Source: a bacterium (GTDB lineage Bacteria; Armatimonadota; Fimbriimonadia; Fimbriimonadales; Fimbriimonadaceae). From it: a stretch of 64,000 bases of DNA. Position numbers and translations under genes: made by a program. Numbering within the stretch: the stretch's first letter is position 1; every line of letters starts with the position of its first letter. Location of the stretch: positions 1-64,000 of the forward strand of contig JAIXQR010000005.1 in NCBI GenBank assembly GCA_027485645.1. Direction: 5' to 3'. Positions 34,429 to 44,800 of the stretch are shown in pieces. The notes beneath the pieces were generated by a model. The model made no database searches, was not told where the DNA came from, and saw nothing but the letters and a program-made list of their open reading frames with translations.

Positions 34429-35179
34429 GAAGCCTCTAAAGACCGCCGACATTCGACGGCTCGATAAGTTCTTAGCCGGGAGAATCGCGCATTCGGCATT
34501 CCCAAGATTTCAACTCGCGGAGTTGTGCGCCGAAACGAACCTGACATCTGCAGAAGCGAAACCCCTTCTCGAATTTTTTCAGACCGCAGAGACAATATTT
34601 GAAGAGTTATGGCCAGAGTGCAGTAATTGTAATATCCCTTTTTCGCCAAATGATGCGCGATGTCCACGCTGCGAGAGCGACCAAAAATCTGGCGAATCGG
34701 TGACGTACTATGTCCTACAAATAGATGCTGTCGAAGCGATAGCGATAAAGTCCCGATTTACAGAAAATTCCGGACCTGAACTGATTTCCTCCGTTCAAAC
34801 GGTTATAATACAAAACATGGCTTCAGGTGCAAAATACGAGTTTAACTCAACGAACCAGCAGGTTCAAGTCGTTGAAGGCGGCGGTTCCGGTGGTCAAATG
34901 AATATGATCGCCGAAGAAGCTGCCCACGTGACGAAATTGGAACTGGACGAGTTGCTCGGAGCCTTTGAAGCTTCTCGGGCTGCGCTTCAAAGCACTCCCG
35001 AAGGGGACCTTCGCACAAAAGCTGAAGTTGCCTTAAATAAAGCGGAAGAAGCAGCAAAGGAGCCAAATCCTCTTTGGTCAAGCGTGAAGACGGCTGTATC
35101 GGCTGGAGGAGAAATCCTTCAGAAGATTTTAGTTAACATAGCTTCAGAATCCATAAAGAAAATTCTGTTCCCCGGTTAG
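34385..35179 (+). CDS. Unknown zinc-ribbon protein with hydrophobic C-terminal helix, second gene of accessory pair
   Basis: 264 residues from ATG 34385, which has GGAGGA eight bases upstream (an upstream ATG at 34337 lacks it). Residues 1-76: helical, HTH-like (RFQLAELCAETNLTSAEAKPLL). Residues 79-96: zinc ribbon C79-x2-C82-x10-C93-x2-C96. Residues 105-175: beta-rich with a Gly-rich turn (VEGGGSGGQ). Residues 178-225: charged helix. Residues 230-262: NPLWSSVKTAVSAGGEILQKILV, an amphipathic to hydrophobic helix like the C-terminal tails of several anti-phage effectors. Family unknown. It ends 11 bases before the convergent Shedu-like gene. Confidence 0.6.
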   Translation: MFDAYLTVSSKLIREKPLKTADIRRLDKFLAGRIAHSAFPRFQLAELCAETNLTSAEAKPLLEFFQTAETIFEELWPECSNCNIPFSPNDARCPRCESDQKSGESVTYYVLQIDAVEAIAIKSRFTENSGPELISSVQTVIIQNMASGAKYEFNSTNQQVQVVEGGGSGGQMNMIAEEAAHVTKLELDELLGAFEASRAALQSTPEGDLRTKAEVALNKAEEAAKEPNPLWSSVKTAVSAGGEILQKILVNIASESIKKILFPG

Positions 35180-35190
35180 CCGTCTGCGAG

Positions 35191-36198
35191 TCATATTAAG
35201 TCCAAAAGAGACTCTATTATCCTGCCAATGAATGATAGATTGTCACTAGTAGCGCTTCTGCACTCACGGAGTCGCTCTCCGGATATCTTCTGGGGGCAGC
35301 GGTCAATCGCAGTAGCCAAAAGCGAGAGCGTAGTACGGACGTAGATCTGTTCTCGCTCTCGTAAACGCAGTATCTCGGACTGTGAAGCACGATGTGAGCT
35401 GAAGTCAGTACTAATGTAAATTACGGCAGGTACATCTCTGGTCAACCCGTATAGACCCAGTCCATGCTCCGCTTTTGGCCGAGTCACATAATCTTCATTC
35501 GACTGGATCCAGGCCCGCCAATCGTGAATTTGATGAATCGCCTCACGCAAAGCAAGGGAAGGTCGCCCGCCTGCGGTGAATGCTTGGTCGGTCGGCGCTT
35601 CAAGCTCAACAATCTCCCAATTTAATCCCATCGAGTTGCACCCTGCAATCAAAAAGTCTGGAACATACTCGGCTCCTAGTCGTGGTTTTGAGATAGCATA
35701 TGTGCCGTGTCCTGCGAGCCAAGTCCGTGACAGTAAAGAAGGACAGGATTTAAGTACGCTGTGAAAAGCGTTCTCATCCTGTCTCTGATTGATAACGTCG
35801 AAGAGTAACTTGCATTCCTGGACAGAAGGGTTATCGATTAGATAATCAGATAACTCGTAAGTCGCAATCTCTGAAGCTGCACTACGCGAGGTTGATTGGT
35901 TGAATCCTAAAAGACCTCGAGCAGACTGAGACGACGAACGTTTCGTTAACAAAAAAGACCCAGTATCGTCAATCCCAACATAGGCATCATAATTTGCGAG
36001 ACGTAATCGGTCCAACTGCGCTCTAATATTCGCGGCAATATATTGTAGATCCAAGTCATCGGCAGTGATAGTTCTTCCTAATTCATGCAGAATATGCTCT
36101 GGTTTGTCGATCCAGCCGCAATTCTCGTGAACGCGCATTTTTCGACCATGCTCACAATAGAAATCATAAATTTGCTGGAACGTGTCCACTTGCTGCAT
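35191..36198 (-). CDS. sduA-like: Shedu-like DUF4263 protein, PD-(D/E)XK nuclease fold
   Basis: 335 residues. Residues about 140-235 match the Shedu/DUF4263 core: FHSVLKSCPSLLSRTW, then YVPDFLIAG (D181), WEIVELEAPTDQAFT with E198 and E200, and LREAIHQIHDWRAWI (Q223). This is the PD-(D/E)XK layout of the SduA anti-phage nuclease, except that the usual Lys is Glu (ELE instead of ELK). The N-terminal 130 residues, which carry specificity in this family, show no known domain. AT-richer than neighbours. Function as phage defence is inference from the family. Confidence 0.75.
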   Translation of the reverse strand: MQQVDTFQQIYDFYCEHGRKMRVHENCGWIDKPEHILHELGRTITADDLDLQYIAANIRAQLDRLRLANYDAYVGIDDTGSFLLTKRSSSQSARGLLGFNQSTSRSAASEIATYELSDYLIDNPSVQECKLLFDVINQRQDENAFHSVLKSCPSLLSRTWLAGHGTYAISKPRLGAEYVPDFLIAGCNSMGLNWEIVELEAPTDQAFTAGGRPSLALREAIHQIHDWRAWIQSNEDYVTRPKAEHGLGLYGLTRDVPAVIYISTDFSSHRASQSEILRLREREQIYVRTTLSLLATAIDRCPQKISGERLRECRSATSDNLSFIGRIIESLLDLI

Positions 36199-36583
36199 CC
36201 TGTTTCAAGTATCCCACAATTGTCGGCATCCAAAGTCGTTAGTGATGAAGCGTTCTCCCTTGAAATCTAGGTTTATAGCGGCCTGCTACAAGTACCTTCG
36301 TATTCGTGAATGAACGGAATTTCGGTCCCCACATTTCGAGACTGGCTTGAGCAAATGCGCGTGCTGACTGCGTAAAAATTCTCTGGAAGTTTGAGTCAGA
36401 TAGCTGAGGTTGCGTGATTCGCCGCTAAAGTCCACCGGCGCCACGGAATAGACCAGTGACTACGGTCAGGAAAAAACCGACACGAGTGGCGAGACATGGT
36501 GGTACTCCATCCGTGATCCGGCTCTTCGATTTGGCTCCTGGATTCAGTTCTTAATTTGCCGGTACGCTCGTCTCTCCTTTCTT
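36199..36583. other. Intergenic, AT-rich, no gene seen
   Basis: Upstream flank of the Shedu-like gene. Short open frames have no ribosome site or recognisable features. No repeat, transposase remnant or tRNA is visible. Confidence 0.5.
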
Positions 36584-37144
36584 TCACCTAAGAATCAAAT
36601 CGATCGAGCCCGCCCACCCCGTCACTGCCGCGACGATCTCGTGGTCACGCTCCTCATCGATCCCGTTCCGTTGCTCCAGAACCAGCAAATGAACCAAATC
36701 TGCCGAAAGGAGCAACTTCGGTGGTTGGCCTGCCAGGCCGAGTTGGATTTTGACCGTTAAGCCGAGCGAGTCGGGGTGGAGGGGGATTTTGCAGGCTAGT
36801 TTGCCGAACATGCGGGGTTCGTTGGAGCCGTCGACGTCCTCTAGTTCAACGTATTTGTCGATGACCGAATCATCGACTTCGCACCAGACACCCCATTTCC
36901 AGGCTCCGGCGCGATCGGTGTAGGGGAGTTCTAGGTCTCCGCGAAGGAACCAGCGGTCGTCGATTGAGCACCACTCGTACGACGAATCGAACTGCAGAAA
37001 CCAGCTTTTTCGAGACTTCTCGTCCAAGGCCCACACCTCGTCGGGCACTTGCCAGATGAATCCGGATGGTGGAGATTCGAGCAATTCTAGATCGGCGGCG
37101 AGGGTCCAAGCATTCACCGACCTTGACTTCTTCCAACCGGCCAT
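36584..37144 (-). CDS. DUF2199-like protein lacking the zinc finger
   Basis: 186 residues. WQVPDEVWAL, DDRWFLRGDLELPYT, WKWGVWCEVDDSVIDKY, DGSNEPRMFGKLACKIPLHPDSLGL and LEQRNGIDEERDHEI follow the DUF2199 pattern. It is closely related to the gene at 49865-50386, which keeps an N-terminal CxxC finger that this copy has lost (its first 30 residues have no Cys). Function unknown. It is encoded alone. Confidence 0.75.
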   Translation of the reverse strand: MAGWKKSRSVNAWTLAADLELLESPPSGFIWQVPDEVWALDEKSRKSWFLQFDSSYEWCSIDDRWFLRGDLELPYTDRAGAWKWGVWCEVDDSVIDKYVELEDVDGSNEPRMFGKLACKIPLHPDSLGLTVKIQLGLAGQPPKLLLSADLVHLLVLEQRNGIDEERDHEIVAAVTGWAGSIDLILR

Positions 37145-37273
37145 TGCCGAATTTTACGCAATGGTCTTCGAAGAATCGCGGCGGCAGTCTTATCGATGCG
37201 GGCAGCCGAGAGGCTTCTGCTCATCTCCTCTCTCTCCTTGTACCGCACTGAATATAAGGGCATTTCTGGTAAA

Positions 37274-37305
37274 CCACGGCCGGCCCGAAGGTGGGCCGGC
37301 CGTGG
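37274..37305 (-). terminator. Strong hairpin after GH30 gene, likely terminator
   Basis: Perfect 13-bp GC-rich stem (CCACGGCCGGCCC and its complement) with six-base loop, starting six bases after the GH30 stop on the minus strand and followed by TTTACC. The T run is short, so termination may be partial. Confidence 0.6.
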
Positions 37306-37310
37306 CGCGG

Positions 37311-39251
37311 TTATTGAACGGCCATTTCGGTTAAGTTCTTTGTCGCTTTCGGAGTCAGAACCAGGGTGATGACGCTTCTGGACGGGACTTCTACCGAGGC
37401 TAAGGAAGGGACGCGGAGGGGGGCGATGTTGTGGCCTGGTCGGTCGGAAGTGATCCACGCTTTGGCGCTATGCTTCCCTTCCACCGATACTTGAACTCGA
37501 TCCGATTGGGTTGCCGGGTTCACAAGGATGACAACTAACTCGGAAGTCTGCGGATTCTTGTACGCGCTGACAAGCGTTGCGGTGACATCTGCGAACGGCC
37601 CATTGATACTGATTCGCTGATAGCCTGGGCGAACGAAACGAGCAAACTGTCCCATTACCCACAGCGACTTTGATGCGTAGACTGAACCGTTTGGTTGGTA
37701 CAGATCATCGACATAGACTAGGCCATCCTTAAAGTCGGCATCACTGACGGCTAGCCACCATTGCCAGGCGGACGCGCCGACTTCTGTGATATCCAACTGC
37801 ATGAGACGAGCCATGTTTAGGGCGGTAGACATGCCTAGGTCGCGACCACGGCCGCCTTCTCCGTTTGGTCCTTGCAGGTGACAAAACTCAGTCATCCAGA
37901 CTTCTAGTGGGCCAGCTTTCTTGAGCTCGATTCCGAGCTTCGTTCGCACCGACTTCATATTGTCCAGCTTTTCGACAAAGTAGGAGTGGTAGCCATAGAT
38001 GGGCGCAACTTCCTTTCGCCATTCCTTTTGATCGGCAAAGAGGGACGAATAGTCGCCGTATTCGGCTCCGTACTTCTTGCTGATAGTCGGGTTCTTGTCG
38101 TAACCGATATAGGGGCTGGTTGCTTCTGGAGTCACGACCTTGATTCCTAGCCCTTTGCTCTTTGCTTCCTTTGCCAGTGCGGTCGTAATCTTCACGAGAT
38201 CTTCGTTGCTTGCACGGCAACCTTCCTGGGTGGTCGGGTTGGGGGCGCCGTTCCACTCGTAGTCTGGTTCGTTTATCGGACTGATGAACTTGAAAGGATA
38301 ACCTTGATCGACAAAGTGCTTAACGGCCCCGACAAGGTATTTTGCGAAAGCGCCTTCCGCACCTTCCTTAAGGTTCGTTGTGCCTAGGCCATCCGTGCAG
38401 TTGGTTAGGCCGTTTCTCGTCAGTCGCGTTGGGGGGCTGACTGCGTAGGCTAGCATGCTCTCAACGCCATAGTCTTTGGCCGCTTTCAGCATCCACCTTT
38501 GTCCAGGGACCTTTGTAAAGTCGAACTTGCCATCACCAGCGTCGTAGGTGTCGGCTTGGCGAAGGGCCATGGTAATGGACACATCGTTTAGCCCGCCACC
38601 CAGGTTATGCCTCCAACCGCTGAGACCTGCGCCCGTCTTCTTATCAAACAGTAAGCGGGCCACTTCTTTCCGCTTGTCTTCTGACCAATGGATCAGTGGT
38701 TCTACGGTCCATGAATCCGAGGCACCAAAGTTGCTCATGGTTTGGTGGGTTTCTCTTGGAAACAGGGTGAGAGGCTTCTTGTATCGCGTGGGTTCTGGCT
38801 TATTTCCATTATAGGTGAATGAAGTATCGAGCCAGTTGCCGTGGTCTTCTGCATCGCCGCTTCCACCATCTGACGTGACCAACGTGAGTTGTTTGACTCC
38901 CTTTAGATCCACATCAAACTTCACGGGGTCTGAACCGCCCCGGACGATTCCGCTTGTCCAGAGTTGCTTCGAATCTCCCCAAACTGAAAACTCGACGGAA
39001 CCTTTTCGACCGGTGTCGTTGATTGCGACCATGCCTCGGAGGGAAAGTACATCGCCATCTAGAAGGAAACTTGCTCCGCCATGGGCATGAGTTCCAATTC
39101 CGTTGGAATAGGTCACCCCTTTAACAAGTAACGGACCTCTTCCGACCGCTCGATTCAGCTGGGTTTGATCGAATCCAGATTGCCAATGTTCTACACCAAT
39201 ATCTGTAAGGAAAAGGATCTTCATGGTCGCTAATGCAAGGAGAGTGGTCAT
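37311..39251 (-). CDS. NPCBM-GH30-type glycoside hydrolase
   Basis: 646 residues. N-terminal hydrophobic stretch (MTTLLALATMKILFLT) may be a weak signal peptide. Residues about 17-150: NPCBM carbohydrate-binding domain (GIGTHAHGGASFLLDG, LTLVTSDGGSG). Residues about 165-545: GH30-like TIM barrel, acid/base E328 in ISPINEPDYEW and nucleophile E455 in VWMTEFCHL; beta-sandwich to the C-terminus. GH30 enzymes with this layout include endo-beta-1,6-galactanases and glucuronoxylanases. Last gene of the sugar operon; it overlaps GH2 by 4 nt (ATGA). Confidence 0.85.
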   Translation of the reverse strand: MTTLLALATMKILFLTDIGVEHWQSGFDQTQLNRAVGRGPLLVKGVTYSNGIGTHAHGGASFLLDGDVLSLRGMVAINDTGRKGSVEFSVWGDSKQLWTSGIVRGGSDPVKFDVDLKGVKQLTLVTSDGGSGDAEDHGNWLDTSFTYNGNKPEPTRYKKPLTLFPRETHQTMSNFGASDSWTVEPLIHWSEDKRKEVARLLFDKKTGAGLSGWRHNLGGGLNDVSITMALRQADTYDAGDGKFDFTKVPGQRWMLKAAKDYGVESMLAYAVSPPTRLTRNGLTNCTDGLGTTNLKEGAEGAFAKYLVGAVKHFVDQGYPFKFISPINEPDYEWNGAPNPTTQEGCRASNEDLVKITTALAKEAKSKGLGIKVVTPEATSPYIGYDKNPTISKKYGAEYGDYSSLFADQKEWRKEVAPIYGYHSYFVEKLDNMKSVRTKLGIELKKAGPLEVWMTEFCHLQGPNGEGGRGRDLGMSTALNMARLMQLDITEVGASAWQWWLAVSDADFKDGLVYVDDLYQPNGSVYASKSLWVMGQFARFVRPGYQRISINGPFADVTATLVSAYKNPQTSELVVILVNPATQSDRVQVSVEGKHSAKAWITSDRPGHNIAPLRVPSLASVEVPSRSVITLVLTPKATKNLTEMAVQ

Positions 39252-41857
39252 GGATTGTGTCGGAAGAGAAGGTCTAACTGGCCCAACTCTACTGTTTGCT
39301 GCGGACTGAAACTAGACGAATTGAGGTAGCTCCTTATTGAGCGCTCGAGCGGTTGGGCGACTACACGATTTGGAGTGTCGAAATCGATACATGTTACGAG
39401 AACCGAAGCAGAGCCGATCTTTGCTTCAAAGATGGCTCCCAACTTATAGTTACGCTCATAGCGATCAATTACCTGTAACATTGGCGAAAACTCTGCCGGG
39501 AACGAGCTGAGGTTGAGCGACTGCGACTTCATCAGTACCTCCCACCAGTGCCAGTCGGAATGGTTCTCGGTCGGGAACTCGGCAAAGGCGGGGTGCTCTG
39601 ACTTAATGAGGGTTCCTAGCGTGCCAACTTGCTCGACAAAATGAATTGGCGACCAAAAGGCGGGGGCGAAGCGTCCCGCTATTCCCATATGGCTCTTGCT
39701 TGGGTTAAGGCGTAACCAAACTTTTTCACCATTCAGAATTGCCTGTCGAGCATCTGCACGGTACCAGTGGAACACCTTTGCGCCAATGACTTCTGGAAGC
39801 ACCGGTTCGGGTTCAAAGCTCCAGATGGTCCAGACATTCTCGTGCTGGCCTACGGCGACTCTAACCTCATACCGCGCCGGTGCCGGCAAATCGGTGAGCA
39901 AAATTTCCAGCGTGCCGATCTCGTTTTCTCTGAAGGACTTGACGTCAAACCGACCGAGTGAACCGGAGCGCAAGCACTGATTGTTCTCATCGGATAGCGA
40001 CCATGTAGCTTCCTCATTGATGCTTGGACCACTGTGTGCGATTCTCACGGTCCCTTTCACCACCTCGTCCCTCGTCCAAACAAACTTCGGGAGACTGAGC
40101 AACGGAACCGTTGGGGATACGAAGCGCCGGAATTCCTCTCCTGAGACAAAACCTTTGGGTTCCCAAAAGGCGTTTAGCATTCCGATTGTGGCCGTACCTT
40201 GACCGGGGAAATCGGACAAACCAAGCAGTTGGTACCCGGCAAGGTTGGATGTCCGCATTAGCGTCTCAATTTCTTCTTTGTACAGCTTAGAGCTAAGGTG
40301 ACCAGAGGCGTTCGTGAAGTCTGCAGCTTGATCAAGCATTCCTCGCTCTTTCAGTTGCTCCGCGATCTTCTTGAAGTTTCGTGGTTCTAGGACGCCGTCG
40401 TACTTTGGTATCTCAGACAGATCCGGGAAAACGGCCCATTCTCCGACTTCATGCGCAATGACCGGGCGATCAAACTGATGTGCTGCCTTATCGCAATTGA
40501 GGATGGAACTTGGCGCTTCGCGGTCGAATCTTGAACCAACGCCGAACCAGGTACTGCCGCGTAGTGGCTCGTTATCGGCGCCAGGCTTACCGTTGTCGGC
40601 TTGCACATAGTAATCGCAAGCCGGGCTCAGATGCGTTCCGTGGCTCGAGAAGTTGAAGAGAATATGCGGATACTTCGTCTTAAGTGAATATAGTAGTGCA
40701 TCTACCGGAGGCTCTTCGCCATAGAATGACATCTCATTCCCAAGGCAGAAGAGGACGAATGAGGGATGGTGGGAATAGGCTTCCAAGATTCGGAATGCTT
40801 CTTCGCTGATGAAGCGCATCAGCTCCGGATCGGAGCTTAGCGCCCAGTGACCCGTCCAAAGTGGGCATTCGACTTGTAGAAGGACTCCTACTTCATCTGC
40901 GGCAAGGAAGGCGGCTTCTGGCGGGCACCAAGAATGGAAGCGAACGTGGTTAAGACCAAACTCCTTCACTCTCTTAAATAGTCCGGCCCATGACTCGGTA
41001 TCCATAGGAGGATAGCCTGTCTTTGGGAATATGCAGCACTCAAGCGTCCCGCGGAGGAAGACGAAATGGTCATTCAACTTGAAGAACCGGCCCTCTGCGA
41101 CAAAGGTCCTCCGTCCCAAGGAAAGTGAACACGATTCGGTTCCGTTACTCAGTCGAAGTTGACTTAGAGACGGGTTTTCGTCGCTCCACTCGGGCAATCT
41201 GTTTAGCGGTATGTCAATCTGAAATTCACCGCTTTCGGTCTGCTTTGAGTAGAGGGTTTCGCCATCAGACAACGCAATGTGAACCTCCCCAGTTGCCTTG
41301 CCACGGATGGAGAAATCACTGTGGGTCCGGCTGACACTCTTTAGTTTGATTCGGTCATCAATCGACCTAATGGTCATTTCGCCGATGATGCCGTTCCAAT
41401 TTGTTTGGGTCCAGTCTGTGAGCGCATGTCCAATTCGACCGATAGGAATGACTGGAGTGTTGTCAATCCTAATCGTGAGTTCTACTTGCTCACTTTCGGT
41501 TAGTTCAAATTCATAATGGTGCGCGACGCTCAGGCTTTCTCGGCGTCCAATGTGCACGCCATTGACCCAAAGATCGGAGAACCAGTGACAGCGTTCTAGC
41601 ACTAATTCGACTATTTGGTTGCGAAGCTCAGCGGGAACCGCTACGCTTCGTGTAAACCAGGCTGGACCAACATAAGAGACCTTTCGAGAGAGTCCTCCTA
41701 GATATCCTTGTTCGAGATTGACTTCGCCAATTCCGCTCTCATCTAGTGATCCAGGCAGCATGGCCGTTTGCGCTGGAACATTCTTGATTTGACTTTCGCT
41801 GAACTCCCCTTTGGGGTCAAGTGCAACTTGCCAGCTACCGGCGAGTGAAATCTGCAT
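39248..41857 (-). CDS. Glycoside hydrolase family 2 protein
   Basis: 869 residues from the ATG in the TAATG overlap with the upstream gene. Sugar-binding jelly roll (about 1-165: SLAGSWQVALDP, SYVGPAWFTR, DLWVNGVHIG), Ig-like domain, TIM barrel about 260-600 with acid/base E375 in CLGNEMSFYG and likely nucleophile E470 in VIAHEVGEW, then C-terminal beta-domains. Probably exo-acting on beta-linked galactose, glucuronate or mannose; specificity is not readable. No signal peptide, consistent with an intracellular enzyme acting on imported oligosaccharides. Confidence 0.88.
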   Translation of the reverse strand: MQISLAGSWQVALDPKGEFSESQIKNVPAQTAMLPGSLDESGIGEVNLEQGYLGGLSRKVSYVGPAWFTRSVAVPAELRNQIVELVLERCHWFSDLWVNGVHIGRRESLSVAHHYEFELTESEQVELTIRIDNTPVIPIGRIGHALTDWTQTNWNGIIGEMTIRSIDDRIKLKSVSRTHSDFSIRGKATGEVHIALSDGETLYSKQTESGEFQIDIPLNRLPEWSDENPSLSQLRLSNGTESCSLSLGRRTFVAEGRFFKLNDHFVFLRGTLECCIFPKTGYPPMDTESWAGLFKRVKEFGLNHVRFHSWCPPEAAFLAADEVGVLLQVECPLWTGHWALSSDPELMRFISEEAFRILEAYSHHPSFVLFCLGNEMSFYGEEPPVDALLYSLKTKYPHILFNFSSHGTHLSPACDYYVQADNGKPGADNEPLRGSTWFGVGSRFDREAPSSILNCDKAAHQFDRPVIAHEVGEWAVFPDLSEIPKYDGVLEPRNFKKIAEQLKERGMLDQAADFTNASGHLSSKLYKEEIETLMRTSNLAGYQLLGLSDFPGQGTATIGMLNAFWEPKGFVSGEEFRRFVSPTVPLLSLPKFVWTRDEVVKGTVRIAHSGPSINEEATWSLSDENNQCLRSGSLGRFDVKSFRENEIGTLEILLTDLPAPARYEVRVAVGQHENVWTIWSFEPEPVLPEVIGAKVFHWYRADARQAILNGEKVWLRLNPSKSHMGIAGRFAPAFWSPIHFVEQVGTLGTLIKSEHPAFAEFPTENHSDWHWWEVLMKSQSLNLSSFPAEFSPMLQVIDRYERNYKLGAIFEAKIGSASVLVTCIDFDTPNRVVAQPLERSIRSYLNSSSFSPQQTVELGQLDLLFRHNP

Positions 41858-44800
41858 TAGCTTAGCTCCTGCGCTAGATCGAGGGCGAATGGGCAATATG
41901 GATCGTATGCAAGTGCTAAGTTTAGCGCGAGCTGTGCAGATTCAAAGTTGCCTAAGCCCGTATGGGCTTGCGCAAGCATAAGATCGGCTGACTTGTTTTG
42001 TCTAGCCTGTAGATTATCTTTAAACAGAAGCATTGTTGGTAGCGATGTTGCGAAGTAATCGATTTTGGCCGTCATAGTCCGGAGCTGAATAGCGTAGTCT
42101 TTCAGGGCTAGAAGCATAATCTCCGCTTCGCCGGACCTCCCAAGTGCCTGAAGTGATCTAGCTTGGAAATAGGAAAGTTCCGAGTGCTGAAGAACGCTCA
42201 TCTCTTGAAAGTCACCTTTAAAGTTGGCAGCGCGTTCATAGTAGCTTTGAGCCAACGCATGGTCTCCCAGTGCCGCGTAGTGGGTCGCTGCGTGGTACCA
42301 GAGGTTGCTGGCGTTGGCTAGTGCATGTCGGCTTTCGCCGAGATTCTCGGGGGGATTGATTGCGGCAAGAATATGTTGCAGTTTTTGCTCAGGTTCCTCG
42401 GCTTCTCGGCTTAAAAGCTCTTGTGCTCTTGCCCAGGCACCAAGGGCGATACCTTCTCCGCCTTCCCAGGGAGTGAAAGTCTTGCTGCTCAGGACCTGTA
42501 CGGCTCGCCGCGGATTGCCGGTGATGTTGAGAAGAGTGGCGTACTCTAGCGTTAGATCATCTCGCATTGAGATGAGATCAGGCTTAGCTTCCAAGCGGGC
42601 TAATCGTTCTGTAGCGGGCGTTCCTAGCCGCTTGTCGAGTTGATCTCGTTCGTAGAGGAATCGAGCTTCTCCTGGATCAGCTTCCATCGCTGCTTCATAG
42701 CAAGTCATTGATGCTGTTGCGTCACCTTGGATGTTAAACTTGCCAATTCCGAGGTTCCTCCAAGCAACGGCCAAACTTGGGTTTGCTTCTACTGCCTTTT
42801 CCCAGCATACGATGCCCTCAAGGTGTCGCCGACGGTCGTAGTAGAAGTTCCCGAGCAACATCAAGGCGACAGCATCGTCTGTAAAATGCTCGACGTGAGA
42901 TTCAAGTTTCCTAAGTTCTTGAAGCCGATTTGGAAACAGGTCAGCCAGCTTCGCCGGTTGCGGGCACCGTTCTCCCAGAAATACTTTAGCCATCGGATCA
43001 ATGTCTGCGACTTGTCCGATGAGTTCGCGGGCTTCGAGTTCGGCCCCTACTTCTTCTAGGTTAATTGCCAAGTCTAGTCGAGCTTGGAAGTTCTCCAAAA
43101 CGGCGGTGTTATAACGCCGAGTGATATCATCCGAGGTCGAATCCGGGAGCATGTGGAGTTCGTAGAGCGCCCAATGGTCTAGCGGATCGACTTTGAGTAA
43201 GGGGTCGAGAACATCTTTTGACCTGGCTTGCCCACCGAGTTTGCGGAGGCAATGAGCTTCCATACAATGCAAGTCGTTCGCATCTCCGAGCGAGAGCTTT
43301 GCAGTGGACAGAAGGCTTAGTGCATGATCGTACTTGCCTCCTCGCATCGCAATACGCGCCATTGCCATATGCGAAGCTCCTTTCGTTGCGTAGTTCCAGG
43401 CGGCTTTGCCGAAGTGATTGTAGGCGGACCAATATTCGCCACACAACTCCTCCGTTACCCCGAGCAGATAGTAGGCATCTCCAGAATTTGGGTTCGGGTT
43501 CAGTTTTGTCTGTAATTCAATCGCAGATTTGAACCGATTCTTAGCTTCCGCCCACAGACCTCGCTGCAGGGCTCGTTTGCCAAGGCACACGTGACTCTCA
43601 ACGTGTCCAGGGTCACGACGGAGAGCCTCGTACCAGTAGTCCTCAGGCGCTCTAGTCGCGTGGCGGTACTGGTCTAGATGGACTGCGATGCGATGAAGCT
43701 CAGAAACGGATTCAACTTCTGACGGCAATTTTGGCTCTTGAGCCTGCACAGGTGCGGGCTGCGCACTGAGCGTAGAAAAGTCAAATGATACAAGCTCGAC
43801 CCCGTCTGCGGACACCAATGATGCGGAAAGAACTTCGGAATCGTAGATCCGGATGAGTGGGTCCTCTAGCGATAGGGTTACCGTCTCTTCGCGAGTATGA
43901 TCTCCATATCGCACGGTTAGGAGCGCTCCCGCGATGGGAGCGGAAGGACAGATTCCAACACGATTTCCTTCGACTGATAGCGCTGCATGTCGGGTTGCGT
44001 TTGCGGCTGGTCCGATTTTGCGGATAGGGTACCAAAACTGACTGAATACCTTTGTCTCGTATGGCGCAATGAAAGAAAAGTCGGGTTGGTTGTCGGTATA
44101 TACACCCGCCATTAGCTCAACATAGGGCCCGCCTTCATCGGTTAAGTTTCGATCCCACGCGTATCCAAACTCGTGATTTCCCCAGGTCCACTGCTTCTTG
44201 CCGGGCGAGATTGTTCGGTCGGCTACGTGGATAAATCCAGCTTCAGCCTGATGATCGTAGCCACCGAAAAACTCAAAGTCGGTCGCGGTGACCATGTACG
44301 ATGTGGGAACGGGAATATTTGCGTACCAGTCAAGTCGATTCGGATCAACACCTGCGAGGGGATTGAAATGATTTGGAACCTCATTCTCGGGAACCCCGGT
44401 TGAAGGACGCTCGCCGTAAGCAACGCCGTAATACGATGTATCGCAGGCTGGAAAGCTTGAGGTTGCTCGCTTTGCGTGATCGGCAACCGACGCGACATCT
44501 TTTGGAAAGAATGATTGATAGAATTCGTGAACGCGGGCTGCCACGTTTGCCCACCACAAAAAGGTCTGCGTTAGCGGCGTACGATTGTAGAGCCTTGCCT
44601 TGAGCTCAATGAGGCTACTATCGGGCCGCAACTTGAGACCATGCATCCCTTTCATCCGATTCATTGGTTCGTGCTCACTTAGCCAATAGATCTTCGAACC
44701 ATCTTCTTCAAGCTCAAGACACCATTCGCATGGCATGTAGGTGCTCGGCCGGTGATGTTGGGGCCAGTTAAATTCGACTCCACCCGAGATCCAAGGGCCA

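Noticed and set aside
36199-36583. Decayed transposase or integrase at the edge of the accessory block
   Set aside because: Three-frame reading gives only short unrelated fragments, and no terminal inverted repeats are visible.
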